NCBI GenBank assembly: GCA_900541125.1
Contig: UQIK01000001.1
Span: forward strand, 1 to 64,000
DNA from: an uncultured Collinsella sp.
Lineage (GTDB): Bacteria; Actinomycetota; Coriobacteriia; Coriobacteriales; Coriobacteriaceae
DNA length: 64,000 nucleotides
Direction: 5' to 3'
A program made the translations under genes and the position numbers. The notes below the pieces were generated by a model. The model did no database searches and was not told the origin of the DNA. It was given only the letters and a program-made list of their open reading frames with translations. Each line of letters starts with the position of its first letter. Position 1 is the first letter of the stretch. This document shows positions 45,237 through 54,066 of the stretch, piece after piece.

Positions 45237-45314
45237 GATGATTATTCTGGGACGGGGATTAAAAAATCATTGTGTACCTAATGATTTTTTAATCCCCGTC
45301 CCAGAATAATCATC
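45237..45314. repeat. Perfect 35-bp inverted repeat with GGGACGGGG (REP-like)
   Basis: Bases 45237-45271 (GATGATTATTCTGGGACGGG and on) are exactly complementary to 45280-45314 around the 8-base loop GTGTACCT. A further TTGGGACGGGG lies 35 bases to the left (45201). The right arm overlaps the stop codon of the neighbouring minus-strand gene. Also usable as a bidirectional terminator because of internal T runs. Confidence 0.85.
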
Positions 45315-46299
45315 GAAGGGCGTTGTCCAGGGTGGCGGCCACGATCAAGGGGTCGTCGGTGCCGGCGAAGAGGCGGACGGTGCTCCCCTGCTTGCCGCGT
45401 AGGGCCGAAAGGCGCGTCGCTGCGCCGCCGGCGGGCGATGTGCGAAACTCCCCCGGCAAAGCATCGAACAGCTCTCCCGCGCTACGCTCGATAAGGTCAA
45501 ACTCAACTGCCGGACCAAAGCCGTGCTCGAGGATTCCCGTTGCAACCGCATGATCGGTATGCGAGCTCAGTCCGGGATAGCGCACGCTGCGAACCATCTC
45601 GTTGGCGGCCAGATACTCGGCTAGCGCACGGGCGCGATCGAAATGCGCCTGCATGCGGACATCGAGCGAGTCCAGCCCGCGATCCAGCACAGCGGCCTCG
45701 TCAGCAGGCAAATCAAGCTTGGCCAAGCCACAGCCCTCAAGCAGGGCATGCGCGCACTCGGCAGCAGCATCCACATGATGGCGTTTGAGCTGCGAGCGCG
45801 CCACCGAAGCGGCAACGAGTTTGCGCGGAGCCTTGCCGGCGCACACGCGATCGAGCGCCTCGAGCGACAGCACGGCACCCAAGCGCAGCGGATCGCAGCC
45901 AAAAGCCGACGCCACGGTGTTGTCCACAACAAGCAGCGCGCGGGCCTCACGAGCCGCGCGGCCAAGAGCGCGAAGGTCGGGCACACGCAGACCAAACCCG
46001 CCGATGGAGTTGACAAACCACCACAGGTGCGGCCCCTCGGCATCAAACGAAGCATCAAAGCCCTCGGACGCAGCGACAAACGCCTCGGCGGACGGCGAGC
46101 CCACCAGCACAACATCACAGCCATCAAAGCTGCGCGCAAACGCACCAGCAAAGTCATCCGCAAAGGCCACCAGGCGATCGCCGGGACGCACAATCCCCAA
46201 CAGCGACAGCGCCGCCGGCACATGCGAGGCCGCAACAAGACGCGCCTCACGCGCGCCGACCCTTGCAGTCCAGGCATCTTCTAGTTGCTGTACATCCAC
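45310..46299 (-). CDS. Divergent Cys/Met-metabolism PLP-fold protein, catalytic lysine not conserved
   Basis: About 329 residues, related to cystathionine gamma-synthase/lyase enzymes: ARLVAASHVPAALSLL, LLVVDNTVASAFGCDPLRLGA and a typical C-terminal domain (VRSVRYPGLSSHTDHAVA, GFGPAVEFDL, RLSALRGKQGSTVRLFAGTDD). Counting 25 residues from Asp in VVDNT, the position of the Schiff-base lysine (SATKY) is arginine in LEALDRV. The N-terminal arm with YSR-NPT is also missing; the protein is about 50 residues short. GTG at 46299 is chosen because AAGGGA precedes it by nine bases. It may bind no PLP, or use another residue. Confidence 0.75.
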   Translation of the reverse strand: MDVQQLEDAWTARVGAREARLVAASHVPAALSLLGIVRPGDRLVAFADDFAGAFARSFDGCDVVLVGSPSAEAFVAASEGFDASFDAEGPHLWWFVNSIGGFGLRVPDLRALGRAAREARALLVVDNTVASAFGCDPLRLGAVLSLEALDRVCAGKAPRKLVAASVARSQLKRHHVDAAAECAHALLEGCGLAKLDLPADEAAVLDRGLDSLDVRMQAHFDRARALAEYLAANEMVRSVRYPGLSSHTDHAVATGILEHGFGPAVEFDLIERSAGELFDALPGEFRTSPAGGAATRLSALRGKQGSTVRLFAGTDDPLIVAATLDNALR

Positions 46300-46321
46300 A
46301 AGGCACCGTCCCTTCAAAAGC

Positions 46322-46357
46322 AAAAACCCACGATGCGGATGTTCCCCGCATCGTGGG
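46322..46357 (-). terminator. Intrinsic terminator after the GH32 gene
   Basis: CCCACGATGCGG (46327-46338) pairs with CCGCATCGTGGG (46346-46357); on the minus strand followed by TTTTTG. Separates the sucrose genes from the PLP-fold gene. Confidence 0.85.
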
Positions 46358-46395
46358 CAACGGCTGCAGTATAGCGCCGATATGCGACGAATCGC

Positions 46396-47937
46396 CTAGA
46401 TGTTGAGCGTGTGATAGGTCACGCTCGCACCCGGAGCGTCAACGGTCACGCCATAGGTATCGGGATAGATGCGCGTCGAGAACACGAGCGCGCCATCGTT
46501 AACAAACACCTCGACCGACGAGGCATCGCCGACAATGCGCACGTTACGAACCTCGTCGACGGGCTCCCAACGCACGGTACGACCGCAGCCGGCAGAAGCG
46601 CGGCTCTCATCGGTAAATCGCATCTCAAAGCGCGCGGGCAGTTCGCCCTCGGCGGGCGCAAACGACAGCTTCAGATCGCCATCAACGATCGCGGTAAACG
46701 CGCCGTCGACACCGTCGGCAACAACGTCAAAGCAGGTATCGCCGGCAACCTCCAACGAGCCCTCCCCCACACGCACCGAGACATAATGGCGCTCGATCTC
46801 GCGCGCCGGCCGCTGCAGCACCACGCCGCCGTCACCGGCCGTAAGCTCGCGCGGCACCGTCATGCAGTGCTGCCAGCCGCACACCACGGTGGGTGCGTTG
46901 CCATAGGTCGGCTCATCGGGCATGCCCATCCAGCCGATCAGAATGTGGCGACCGTCCTCGGCCGTGAACTCCTGCGGAGCATAGAAGTCAAAACCGGCGT
47001 CCCACAGGCGGAAATCGCCCAGCTCATAAGCACCGTCACCACCGGTAATGTCGCCCGTTACAGGCATGTAGCCAGCAGCGTATACGTTGCCGCGGTCCCA
47101 ACGACCGCCCTCGAGCCCCTGAGGAGAGAAGGACAGCCACTTCGCCGGCACACCGTCATCGGCCTTAAGCTCAAGGTATCCCGGGCACTCCCACATAAAG
47201 CCGAAACGCTCGGGCGTAGACACACGGCTCTCGAGCTGCCAGCTCAGCATGTCGGCCGAGCCATACACCAGGATCTCGCCCACATCGCGCCCGGCACCCT
47301 CGCCGTGCATCGCACAAAAACGGCTCTCAACATGCGGCCCATCCACGCGACGACGGGCGCCCAGCACCATGTGATAACGCCCGTCCGCGTCACGCCACAC
47401 CTTGGGATCGCGCACGTGGCAGGTCAAATCCTCGGGATAATCCTCGGACGCCAGCACCACGCGCTTTTGGTTGAACTCCCGACCGGCAAGGCCATCAACG
47501 CTCTCCACATAGACGGTATCGGCGCGGCGGCCGGTATTGACGTAATCGTACGTACCGTCAGCATCGGAAAGCTTAACGTTGCCCGTATAGAGCACGCGAA
47601 TGCGACCGTCTTCGGCAAGCGCGGAGCCCGAATACACACCATGGCAATCGAACGGCTCGTCGGGCAGCAGTGGGGCGCCAACGTAATCCCACGTCATAAG
47701 ATCGCGACTCGTCGCATGGCCCCAGACCTTAACGCCGCCCTCGACATCAAACGGCGCATACTGAAAATAGGCATGGAACACGCCGCCCGCCTGGCAAAGA
47801 CCGTTGGGGTCGTTGAGCCAGCCCGCCGGCGGCATAATATGGAAGCGCTGGCCATACGCGCCATGGCCGCACTCAGAGGCGGCAGCGTCAACAGCGGCAA
47901 CCAGCTTTGCAAGGTCGCGGCCAAGTGCATTAGACAT
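46396..47937 (-). CDS. scrB: GH32 sucrose(-6-phosphate) hydrolase
   Basis: Beta-fructosidase of glycoside hydrolase family 32, expected to split sucrose-6-phosphate delivered by the adjacent PTS. 513 residues, five-bladed propeller then beta-sandwich: nucleophile Asp in AGWLNDPNGLC, transition-state RDP in HVRDPKVW, acid/base Glu in MWECPGYLEL. No signal peptide, so intracellular, consistent with a phosphorylated substrate. TTAGGA lies seven bases before the ATG at 47937. It is downstream of the EIIBC gene in one operon. Confidence 0.92.
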   Translation of the reverse strand: MSNALGRDLAKLVAAVDAAASECGHGAYGQRFHIMPPAGWLNDPNGLCQAGGVFHAYFQYAPFDVEGGVKVWGHATSRDLMTWDYVGAPLLPDEPFDCHGVYSGSALAEDGRIRVLYTGNVKLSDADGTYDYVNTGRRADTVYVESVDGLAGREFNQKRVVLASEDYPEDLTCHVRDPKVWRDADGRYHMVLGARRRVDGPHVESRFCAMHGEGAGRDVGEILVYGSADMLSWQLESRVSTPERFGFMWECPGYLELKADDGVPAKWLSFSPQGLEGGRWDRGNVYAAGYMPVTGDITGGDGAYELGDFRLWDAGFDFYAPQEFTAEDGRHILIGWMGMPDEPTYGNAPTVVCGWQHCMTVPRELTAGDGGVVLQRPAREIERHYVSVRVGEGSLEVAGDTCFDVVADGVDGAFTAIVDGDLKLSFAPAEGELPARFEMRFTDESRASAGCGRTVRWEPVDEVRNVRIVGDASSVEVFVNDGALVFSTRIYPDTYGVTVDAPGASVTYHTLNI

Positions 47938-47999
47938 ATCAAAGTCCTAACGGATCGAAAGTAACAAGGCGCCAGAGATCGACACCAGATACGGGAAAC

Positions 48000-48024
48000 G
48001 CCCGCGAGCATACAACCCGCGGGC
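48000..48024 (-). terminator. Short GC hairpin between EIIBC and GH32 genes
   Basis: GCCCGCG (48000-48006) pairs with CGCGGGC (48018-48024), 11-base loop, then GTTT on the minus strand. A weak intercistronic terminator or mRNA-processing hairpin. Confidence 0.45.
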
Positions 48025-48044
48025 ATCCCCTCAATCAAAAGCTC

Positions 48045-49445
48045 TTAGGCCTGCTCGGAAGCCTTGGGCTCGTCCTTGTACAGGACAAACGAGACGCCAA
48101 AGGAAACCAGCGCGGCGACCGCAAACATGATCGCGTACTGCACGGGCTGGGCCAAGCACAGCAGGATACCGAAGATACCCGTAACGCCGGTGCCGGAGGC
48201 AGCCAGCGAGGTGAGCGCGCAGACCAGGGCACCGCAACCGCCGCCGATGCAGCCGGCGATGAAGGGCTTAAAGAAGCGCAAGTTCACACCAAAGATGGCA
48301 GGCTCGGTAATGCCCATGAAGGCGGACAGAGCCGAAGGAAGTGCCAAACCCTTGATCTTGGCATCGCGGGTCTTAAAGGCAACGGCGAGCGCGGCGCCAC
48401 CCTGGGCGATGTTGGCGGCACTGGCGATGGGCAGCCAATAGGTCACGCCGTACTGGGCGAGCTGGCCCAGGTCAATGGCGGTGTACATCTGGTGGATACC
48501 GGTAACGACCGTGGGGGCATAGAACAGGCCGACGATAAAGGAACCAATGCCGAAGGGCAGGGTCAGCAGAGCCTGGATCAGACCGAGGATGGCGTTCTCG
48601 GCCCACACGAAGATGGGGCCGACGGCAACGAGCGTCACGAGCACGGTCACGAACACCGAGACGAGCGGGGTCACAAAGAGGTCGAACATCTCGGGAACGA
48701 TCTTGTGCAGGCGCTTCTCGAGGAAGGCCAGAATGGCGCAGGCGATAACGATGGGGATCACGTGCCCCTGATAGCCGACCCACTCAAAGCTGTACACCCC
48801 GGGGATGACGGTGACCATGGTCTGAACGCCCTCGGAGGCAACCGTGTAGGCGCTCTGCAGCGAGGAGTTGATGAACGCACCGCCGACGACGGCGCCCAGG
48901 TACGGGTTGGCGCCAAAGGCCTTAGCCGCGGAGTAGCCGATCAGGATCTGCAGAATGCCGAAGGACGTTCCCGAGACCAGGTCGGCGATCTTGTAGATAA
49001 AGTTATTGGTGTCGAGCGCGATAAAGCCGTTGGAGGCCATAAAGTTGAGGGCGCTCATAATGCCCAGCAGCAGGCCCGAAGCCACGATGGCGGGGATGAT
49101 GGGAACAAAGACGTCGCCGAGCACCTTAATGGCGCGCATAAAGATGTTCTGCTGCTGCGCCGCGGCCTCCTTGACCTCGGCCTTGGTGGCAGCCTCGACG
49201 CCGCTGACCGCAATGAACTCGTCGTAGACCTTGTTGACGGTGCCAGTGCCAAAAATAATCTGGAGCTGGCCTTGGGCCTCAAAGACGCCCTTGGCGCCGT
49301 CGATATTCTCGAGGGCCTCCGTGTCGACCTTGGCGTTATCGGCAATCACCAGGCGCAGACGCGTGGCGCAGTGTGCGGCCGAAACAACGTTGCCGGCGCC
49401 TCCGACGTTGTCGAGCACCTCTTGGGCTGATTTGCGGTAGTCCAT
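48045..49445 (-). CDS. scrA: PTS sucrose-type transporter subunit EIIBC
   Basis: Imports and phosphorylates a disaccharide, probably sucrose given the GH32 neighbour. 466 residues: EIIB domain at the N terminus with phospho-cysteine in VSAAHCATRLRLV, then a EIIC domain with about ten membrane segments (IPAIVASGLLLG, GITEPAIFGVNLRF). There is no EIIA domain, so a separate EIIA must serve it. ATG at 49445 with GGAAAGGGAAG upstream. Two LacI-type operators precede it. Trehalose or another beta-glucoside cannot be excluded on sequence alone. Confidence 0.9.
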   Translation of the reverse strand: MDYRKSAQEVLDNVGGAGNVVSAAHCATRLRLVIADNAKVDTEALENIDGAKGVFEAQGQLQIIFGTGTVNKVYDEFIAVSGVEAATKAEVKEAAAQQQNIFMRAIKVLGDVFVPIIPAIVASGLLLGIMSALNFMASNGFIALDTNNFIYKIADLVSGTSFGILQILIGYSAAKAFGANPYLGAVVGGAFINSSLQSAYTVASEGVQTMVTVIPGVYSFEWVGYQGHVIPIVIACAILAFLEKRLHKIVPEMFDLFVTPLVSVFVTVLVTLVAVGPIFVWAENAILGLIQALLTLPFGIGSFIVGLFYAPTVVTGIHQMYTAIDLGQLAQYGVTYWLPIASAANIAQGGAALAVAFKTRDAKIKGLALPSALSAFMGITEPAIFGVNLRFFKPFIAGCIGGGCGALVCALTSLAASGTGVTGIFGILLCLAQPVQYAIMFAVAALVSFGVSFVLYKDEPKASEQA

Positions 49446-49501
49446 GACTTCCCTTTCCTCCAACGGGCGCATCTGCACCCGACCATCTTTGACACTTACA
49501 C

Positions 49502-49541
49502 TGTAATCGTTTTCAGTTTCATATGTCTGTAATCGTTTTCA
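49502..49541 (-). promoter_or_regulatory. Two LacI-type operators upstream of EIIBC
   Basis: TGTAATCGTTTTCA occurs at 49502-49515 and again at 49528-49541, 26 bp apart. On the minus strand it reads TGAAAACGATTACA, the half-palindromic CG-centred site typical of LacI/ScrR repressors. A related site stands in front of the repressor gene at 50626. Confidence 0.8.
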
Positions 49542-49629
49542 CAGTAAGTTGAACGGTAGGAATAAGCCGGCGAAAGGTAGTTTTAAAGTAAAAAGAGGCG
49601 GCTCAGAGGCAGGCAGACGTGCCAAAGGC

Positions 49630-50610
49630 CTAGACATTCATAAGCTGATGGCCGAGCTTGAGCGTCTTTAGACCGCTCTCCCCCTCCACGCCATCGAGCG
49701 TGTTGATCAGCATATTGGTCGCCTCGACGCCACTGGTCAGGTAGCCATAATGCACGGTGGGAATGCCGCCCGTCAGCGCGCGCAAAAACGCGTTGTCGCC
49801 AAAACCGCTTACGCGGTGTATACCCTCGCCCACGCCGCGAACCTCATCGATGGCACGCAGTGCGCCCGCCGCCATGGTGTCGGTCGCGCAGGCGACAAAC
49901 GAAACATCGGGGGCATCGGCAAGCAGCTCGCGCGCAGCGCGATAGCCCGAGTCGAGCGTAAACGAGCCCAGGCGAATCAAGGCAGCATCGAGTGGGTTAC
50001 CCGCGGCGCGCAAACCGGCCTCAAAACCGCGACGGCGGTCATAACCGGCCGCGCGGTCCTCTTCGGTAACTCCAATGTAGGCGATCTTGCCGTCCACGCG
50101 GCCTGCAAGCGCATGGCCCAGCTCAAAAGCGGCCTCGTAATCGTCGTGATAGACGCACGCCGCGCCCTCAACATTCTGGCCGATCAGCACGATGGGCACG
50201 CGGCACGACTCAATCGCCCGGCGATGCTCGTCGGTAATCATAGTTGCCACCAGCACAATGCCATCGACCGGGTGGTTTTGGAATAAATCGAGGTACTCGA
50301 GCTCGCGATCGGCCGCGTTGTCGGTATTGGCAAGCAGCATCTGGTAGCCACGGCGACCGAGCACCTGGCCAATACCGGCGGTAATGCGGCTTACGGATTC
50401 CGAGTTAATCTTAGGTACGATGACGCCGATGAGCTTAGTGGAACCGGTGCGCAGCGCGCGAGCCTGGCTGGACCGCACGTATCCTGTCAGCTCAATCGCC
50501 TTCTTAATGCGCTCGGCCTTGTCCGTCGATATGTAGCCACCGTTGAGGTAGCGCGAGACGGCGGCGCTCGAAACGCCCGCCAACTCGGCCACATCTTTCA
50601 TCTTTACCAC
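49630..50610 (-). CDS. LacI-family transcriptional regulator of the sucrose genes
   Basis: About 326 residues: N-terminal helix-turn-helix MKDVAELAGVSSAAVSRYLN, hinge helix, then the periplasmic-binding-protein-like effector domain (LIGVIVPKINSESVSRI, NHPVDGIVLVATMI, SFVACATDTMAAGALRAI). Likely senses a sugar phosphate such as sucrose-6-phosphate or fructose. GTG at 50610 is chosen with AGGGG five bases upstream; ATG at 50601 is the alternative. The operators at 49502, 49528 and 50626 suggest it controls both the transport operon and itself. Confidence 0.9.
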   Translation of the reverse strand: MVKMKDVAELAGVSSAAVSRYLNGGYISTDKAERIKKAIELTGYVRSSQARALRTGSTKLIGVIVPKINSESVSRITAGIGQVLGRRGYQMLLANTDNAADRELEYLDLFQNHPVDGIVLVATMITDEHRRAIESCRVPIVLIGQNVEGAACVYHDDYEAAFELGHALAGRVDGKIAYIGVTEEDRAAGYDRRRGFEAGLRAAGNPLDAALIRLGSFTLDSGYRAARELLADAPDVSFVACATDTMAAGALRAIDEVRGVGEGIHRVSGFGDNAFLRALTGGIPTVHYGYLTSGVEATNMLINTLDGVEGESGLKTLKLGHQLMNV

Positions 50611-50625
50611 GAGCACCCCTGTCAT

Positions 50626-50639
50626 TGAAATCGCTTTCA
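50626..50639 (-). promoter_or_regulatory. LacI-type operator upstream of the repressor gene
   Basis: TGAAATCGCTTTCA, a CG-centred 14-bp palindrome with one asymmetric pair, lies 16 bases before the GTG start of the LacI-type gene. Its position implies autorepression. Confidence 0.75.
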
Positions 50640-50705
50640 CCATGATACCCGTGAAGACGGCATCCGAACAAAATCGGCCCACCCAGGTCGAGCAAACGTC
50701 AGCGA

Positions 50706-50805
50706 GCGGGCAACTGCCGTGGCGAGGTGCCGCGAAAGAGGAGCGAAGCGTACTTTATGTACGCGAGCGACGGTTTGAGCGGCAGATCGCCCGGCAGATG
50801 CCCGC
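50706..50805. repeat. Conserved-core hairpin repeat, copy 3
   Basis: The core GAAAGAGGAGCGA, GCGTAC/GTACGC and GAGCGACGGTTTGA is shared with 43051-43136. The flanking stems here are GCCGC/GCGGC, GGCGA/TCGCC, CTGCCG/CGGCAG and GCGGGCA/TGCCCGC. They differ from the other copy yet pair. It sits downstream of the DUF4956 gene on the minus strand, after a terminator hairpin. Confidence 0.8.
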
Positions 50806-50819
50806 GCAGCGTCGAGCGG

Positions 50820-50843
50820 TCCGGCGTTTGTTAAAACGCCGGA
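50820..50843 (-). terminator. Hairpin at the end of the pel-DUF4956 operon
   Basis: TCCGGCGTTT (50820-50829) pairs with AAACGCCGGA (50834-50843), four-base loop, seven bases after the DUF4956 stop codon. No long T run follows on the minus strand. Confidence 0.65.
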
Positions 50844-50849
50844 ACATAG

Positions 50850-51515
50850 TTAGCCGTGGTACTCGCCGTTGTATTGGATCAACGTCAGGTCCTCAACGCC
50901 ATCGAGTGCGCGGATGGCGTCGGCATAGGGCATGTCAACGCCATCCGAGAAGAGCTCGACGGCCATCTCGACTTTGTCGCCGCGCATCGTCTTAGACTTG
51001 ACGGTGAACTTGGCGCGCCCAAACGCGCGCACGATATCGTCGCCGGTGGTCTGGCCCGTGTAGTGGATGACCATCATGTACACGCGCGCCTTGTCCTGGT
51101 GGCTCGCAAAGCCGGCGATCATCACCACGATCACCACCGCCGTGAGCCCCACGAGCGCATACATGCCGGCACCGGCCGTAATGCCCGTGGTAATGGCCCA
51201 AAACAGATACAGCAGGTCGAGCGGGTCCTTAACCGCCGTACGGTAGCGGACGATAGACAGAGCACCGACCATACCGAGCGAGATGACCACGTTCGTCGAG
51301 ATCGCGAGCGTGACCATGCAGGTAAGCACGCACATGCCCACAAGCGTCACAGCAAAGCTACGCGAATACACCACGCCGGTAAAAAAGCGCTTGTAGACGT
51401 AATAGATCAGGATGCCCATGGCGAGCGCCACGAACAGCGACAGGCCGATCTTGGCAGGATCGACCTGGCCAAACGCCTCCAAAACGGAGTTCTTAAAAAA
51501 GTCCCTGGTGCTCAT
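50850..51515 (-). CDS. DUF4956 membrane protein
   Basis: 221 residues. Four hydrophobic segments in the first 140 residues (IGLSLFVALAMGILIYYVY, SFAVTLVGMCVLTCMVTLAI, LLYLFWAITTGITAGAGMYA, VGLTAVVIVVMIAGFA) and the family mark MVGALSIVRYRTAVKDPLDLLYLFW. The remaining 80 residues form a soluble alpha/beta domain. DUF4956 proteins are regularly found beside VTC-domain and CotH proteins; their role is unknown. Here it is the last gene of the pel operon. Confidence 0.9.
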   Translation of the reverse strand: MSTRDFFKNSVLEAFGQVDPAKIGLSLFVALAMGILIYYVYKRFFTGVVYSRSFAVTLVGMCVLTCMVTLAISTNVVISLGMVGALSIVRYRTAVKDPLDLLYLFWAITTGITAGAGMYALVGLTAVVIVVMIAGFASHQDKARVYMMVIHYTGQTTGDDIVRAFGRAKFTVKSKTMRGDKVEMAVELFSDGVDMPYADAIRALDGVEDLTLIQYNGEYHG

Positions 51516-51518
51516 GGT

Positions 51519-52310
51519 CTAAATATCCCCTCGGTTCCCAAAATCCGATTCCCAGTAGTTAAATCCGCGCAGGTAGGCGGTCTTTTCGTAACACAGGCAG
51601 TACTTAGAGACCGCCGTAAGCTCGGCCGCGCCCGGCGGCACCAAATCGCGCACCAGCTGCGGGCAAAACTCCGTAAACTTGACCTCCATCACCAGCTTGC
51701 CGGGCTCCAGAACGGGCAGCGCGGGCAAGGTCGCGTCAAAGATGTCAAAGCTACCCACCGCGGCACGCACGTTCATGTCAAACGTAATGCGCACGGTGCC
51801 CTCATCCATCACCCACGGCTCGCGCTCGTAGTCCACGATGGTCCGCGGGCGCATCATATTGCAGATGCACTCGATGTAGAACTCGCGACAGAGTTGGTGT
51901 GGGCTCCTCAGCAAAAAGCCGTAGTCGCCAGCCAGGATCTGCTCAAACTCGCTGCGCGTAAGTGGCGCGTCCTCCTTGTAGATCCAGCTGCCGTACTTCT
52001 TTTTGCGCTCGAGTTTAATCACCTTGTCGCTGCCGTTATAAATGCGTACGCGATACTTTTTGCGCATGAGAATGCCGGCGTCTTTTTCCTCGTAGGCCGA
52101 GTTGCAGTAGTCGTCAAAATACAGGCTGCGAATGGTGTAACCGCCCGCCCGCGCATGCTTGTCCAGTTTAAAAACCGGCGCCATGCGACAGGCAAGCGCG
52201 GCGTGCTCGCCCTCGTTAATGAGATATTTTAGCTCGTGGCGGTAACGCTCCTGCGTTGCACGCGCAGGCGGAGCCGCCAAGCGCTCAAGCAGCGCGCTAG
52301 CCCTCCTCAT
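51519..52310 (-). CDS. VTC-domain (polyphosphate polymerase-like) protein
   Basis: 263 residues, a single VTC catalytic tunnel domain of the CYTH/TTM superfamily. Basic and acidic tunnel residues are visible: RYRHELKYLI, MRKKYRVRIYN, KLERKKKYGSWIYKE, DYEREPWV, RITFDMNV and VMEVKFTEF, then SKYCLCYEK. In yeast Vtc4 this fold makes polyphosphate; the bacterial form next to CotH and DUF4956 is uncharacterised, so the substrate is open. Its ATG lies within the end of cotH (14-base overlap), so it is translationally coupled. Confidence 0.9.
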   Translation of the reverse strand: MRRASALLERLAAPPARATQERYRHELKYLINEGEHAALACRMAPVFKLDKHARAGGYTIRSLYFDDYCNSAYEEKDAGILMRKKYRVRIYNGSDKVIKLERKKKYGSWIYKEDAPLTRSEFEQILAGDYGFLLRSPHQLCREFYIECICNMMRPRTIVDYEREPWVMDEGTVRITFDMNVRAAVGSFDIFDATLPALPVLEPGKLVMEVKFTEFCPQLVRDLVPPGAAELTAVSKYCLCYEKTAYLRGFNYWESDFGNRGDI

Positions 52311-54066
52311 ACGTGTCCTCCACGACCTTACCGCCGTCTTGCACGTAAAAACACTTCATGCCGTAGTGCTTGCCGTCGTCGGTCACATAGTAGTCAAACG
52401 CATCTTGCGTATAGCCGTCAGAATTGGTGGCACGCACGCGCACAAAATACTGGCCGGTATCGGGCGCATCGCAGGTCACCTCGGGAAGCAGCACGTCCTC
52501 GGCCTTAAAAAGCACGTCCTTGATGGCGTAATCGCGCGCCAGCTCCACGGTGTAGCGAATGTCACGAGCTTGGAAATCGTACGAAGCATCCCAGTTAATG
52601 CGCAGCTTGCCGTTATCGATCTGCGGCACACCGATGTAGAACGGCATGGGCTTTTTATAGCTCTCGCGGAAGCTCTTATAGTTCTCTTCGATCTCGGCCG
52701 GAATCGCCGCAGCGATCTGCTCGTATTGATCCTTGGTGACAGGCAGATTATCGATATCGGGCGAAGCAAAGACTAGCGATTCGGTAACCTCGCGATAATG
52801 CTTGATCATCTTGGTCAGGCGCGTCTCGGTCAAATACGTACGCAGGTCCTTGACGGCGCGATCGAGCTCACCGCGGAACGCCTTGCTGCGCAGCGCACGA
52901 TTGAATAGCACGTTGCCCCAGTAGTTGCTTACGCCGCGCTCCCAGCTCGCATAATCCGAGAACCCCGTCAGGCTCAGCTCAAGCTTACGCAGCATGCCGT
53001 CGTTATCCCAATCCAAGATGTACCAGACCTTGGAGTTAAGCGGGCTGTACAGATAGCAGTTGCGGTTCTGCGTATCGCAGTTGCCCGTCAGGATCTGAAA
53101 CGCCAGCCAATAGACCAAATTCTCGGTATCAAAGTAGGTATCGAGCACACCATCGATCTTTTGCGATTCGTCGTTGAGCGCATCGAGCATCTCGATGAGC
53201 TTGCTGTGGTCCGTATCGCCCTTAATCTCGAGCATGCCTTCAAAGCTTGCCTGGTTGTAGTCGGGATCATCGGCAAGCTTAATGGTGTCCTCGTAGCGAT
53301 GGAAATCAAAGCTGTTCACCTTGTACAGGTGCCCGCTCTTATCCAGGCCATGTGCCTTAAGCGCCGTCTTGTTGAGCTGCTCCACCTGCGTAAACAGGCC
53401 GTAGTCCTCAAAGGTATCGTTGGACTTTTCGGTCTGGTCGCACACCCACAGATGCACAAACTGCGTGCGCAGGCCCATCATCTGGGGAATCCCGCGGATA
53501 AGGTCATAGGCCATCTTGTTGCGAAAACGCATACCCTCGCCCATGTGCTTGTTGAGCGCAATCGCACGCTGCTGGCGCCAGGTACCTTTTCCTTTTTTGA
53601 GCTCCACCTTGTAATTCTTCTGCGTATAACCGCTCGACGTCTGGCCACGCACCTGTACGGTAGCATTGGGCGCTTCCTCGCCATAGCCAACCTCGCCGGC
53701 CACCGGGCCGTCTTCGTCGCCCGCCTGCAAAAGCCCCATTACCTGATAGCGCGTCACGCCCATGTCGGCGTAGTCATACACCGAGTACGTATTGATCTCG
53801 GCCCAGCTGTGGTCGGTGTTCTCGGAGCTGTTGCCGCGTGAGACCGTCAAGTACATGGTCACAATACCCGAGTCATCGTAGACCTCGTAGAGCTCGTCCT
53901 TGTCGCGCAGGTGCTTGGCCTCATTCGAGGCCTCGGCCTTTTTAATCTTGTCCTGCTTTTTGACCTTTTTGGTCGAGGAGTCTTCCTGCACCGAGCAGCC
54001 CGAAAGCAACAGCGCGCCGGCAGCCGCCTCGATCAAGCAGCGGCGAGACATCAACTTATCGATCAT
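52297..54066 (-). CDS. CotH kinase-family lipoprotein
   Basis: 589 residues. The N terminus is a lipoprotein signal (MSRRCLIEAAAGALLLSGCS, lipobox LSGC), then a charged linker and a CotH domain: VQVRGQTSSGYTQKNYKVELK, LNKHMGEGMRFRNKMAYDL, NCDTQNRNCYLYSP, VWYILDWDNDGML. CotH proteins are atypical kinases able to phosphorylate secreted proteins. The C-terminal 100 residues look like a beta-sandwich (IGVPQIDNGKLRINWDA). Start ATG at 54066 with GGGGAGG upstream, overlapping pelG by 11 bases. A cell-surface kinase acting beside Pel secretion is an inference. Confidence 0.88.
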   Translation of the reverse strand: MIDKLMSRRCLIEAAAGALLLSGCSVQEDSSTKKVKKQDKIKKAEASNEAKHLRDKDELYEVYDDSGIVTMYLTVSRGNSSENTDHSWAEINTYSVYDYADMGVTRYQVMGLLQAGDEDGPVAGEVGYGEEAPNATVQVRGQTSSGYTQKNYKVELKKGKGTWRQQRAIALNKHMGEGMRFRNKMAYDLIRGIPQMMGLRTQFVHLWVCDQTEKSNDTFEDYGLFTQVEQLNKTALKAHGLDKSGHLYKVNSFDFHRYEDTIKLADDPDYNQASFEGMLEIKGDTDHSKLIEMLDALNDESQKIDGVLDTYFDTENLVYWLAFQILTGNCDTQNRNCYLYSPLNSKVWYILDWDNDGMLRKLELSLTGFSDYASWERGVSNYWGNVLFNRALRSKAFRGELDRAVKDLRTYLTETRLTKMIKHYREVTESLVFASPDIDNLPVTKDQYEQIAAAIPAEIEENYKSFRESYKKPMPFYIGVPQIDNGKLRINWDASYDFQARDIRYTVELARDYAIKDVLFKAEDVLLPEVTCDAPDTGQYFVRVRATNSDGYTQDAFDYYVTDDGKHYGMKCFYVQDGGKVVEDTYEEG

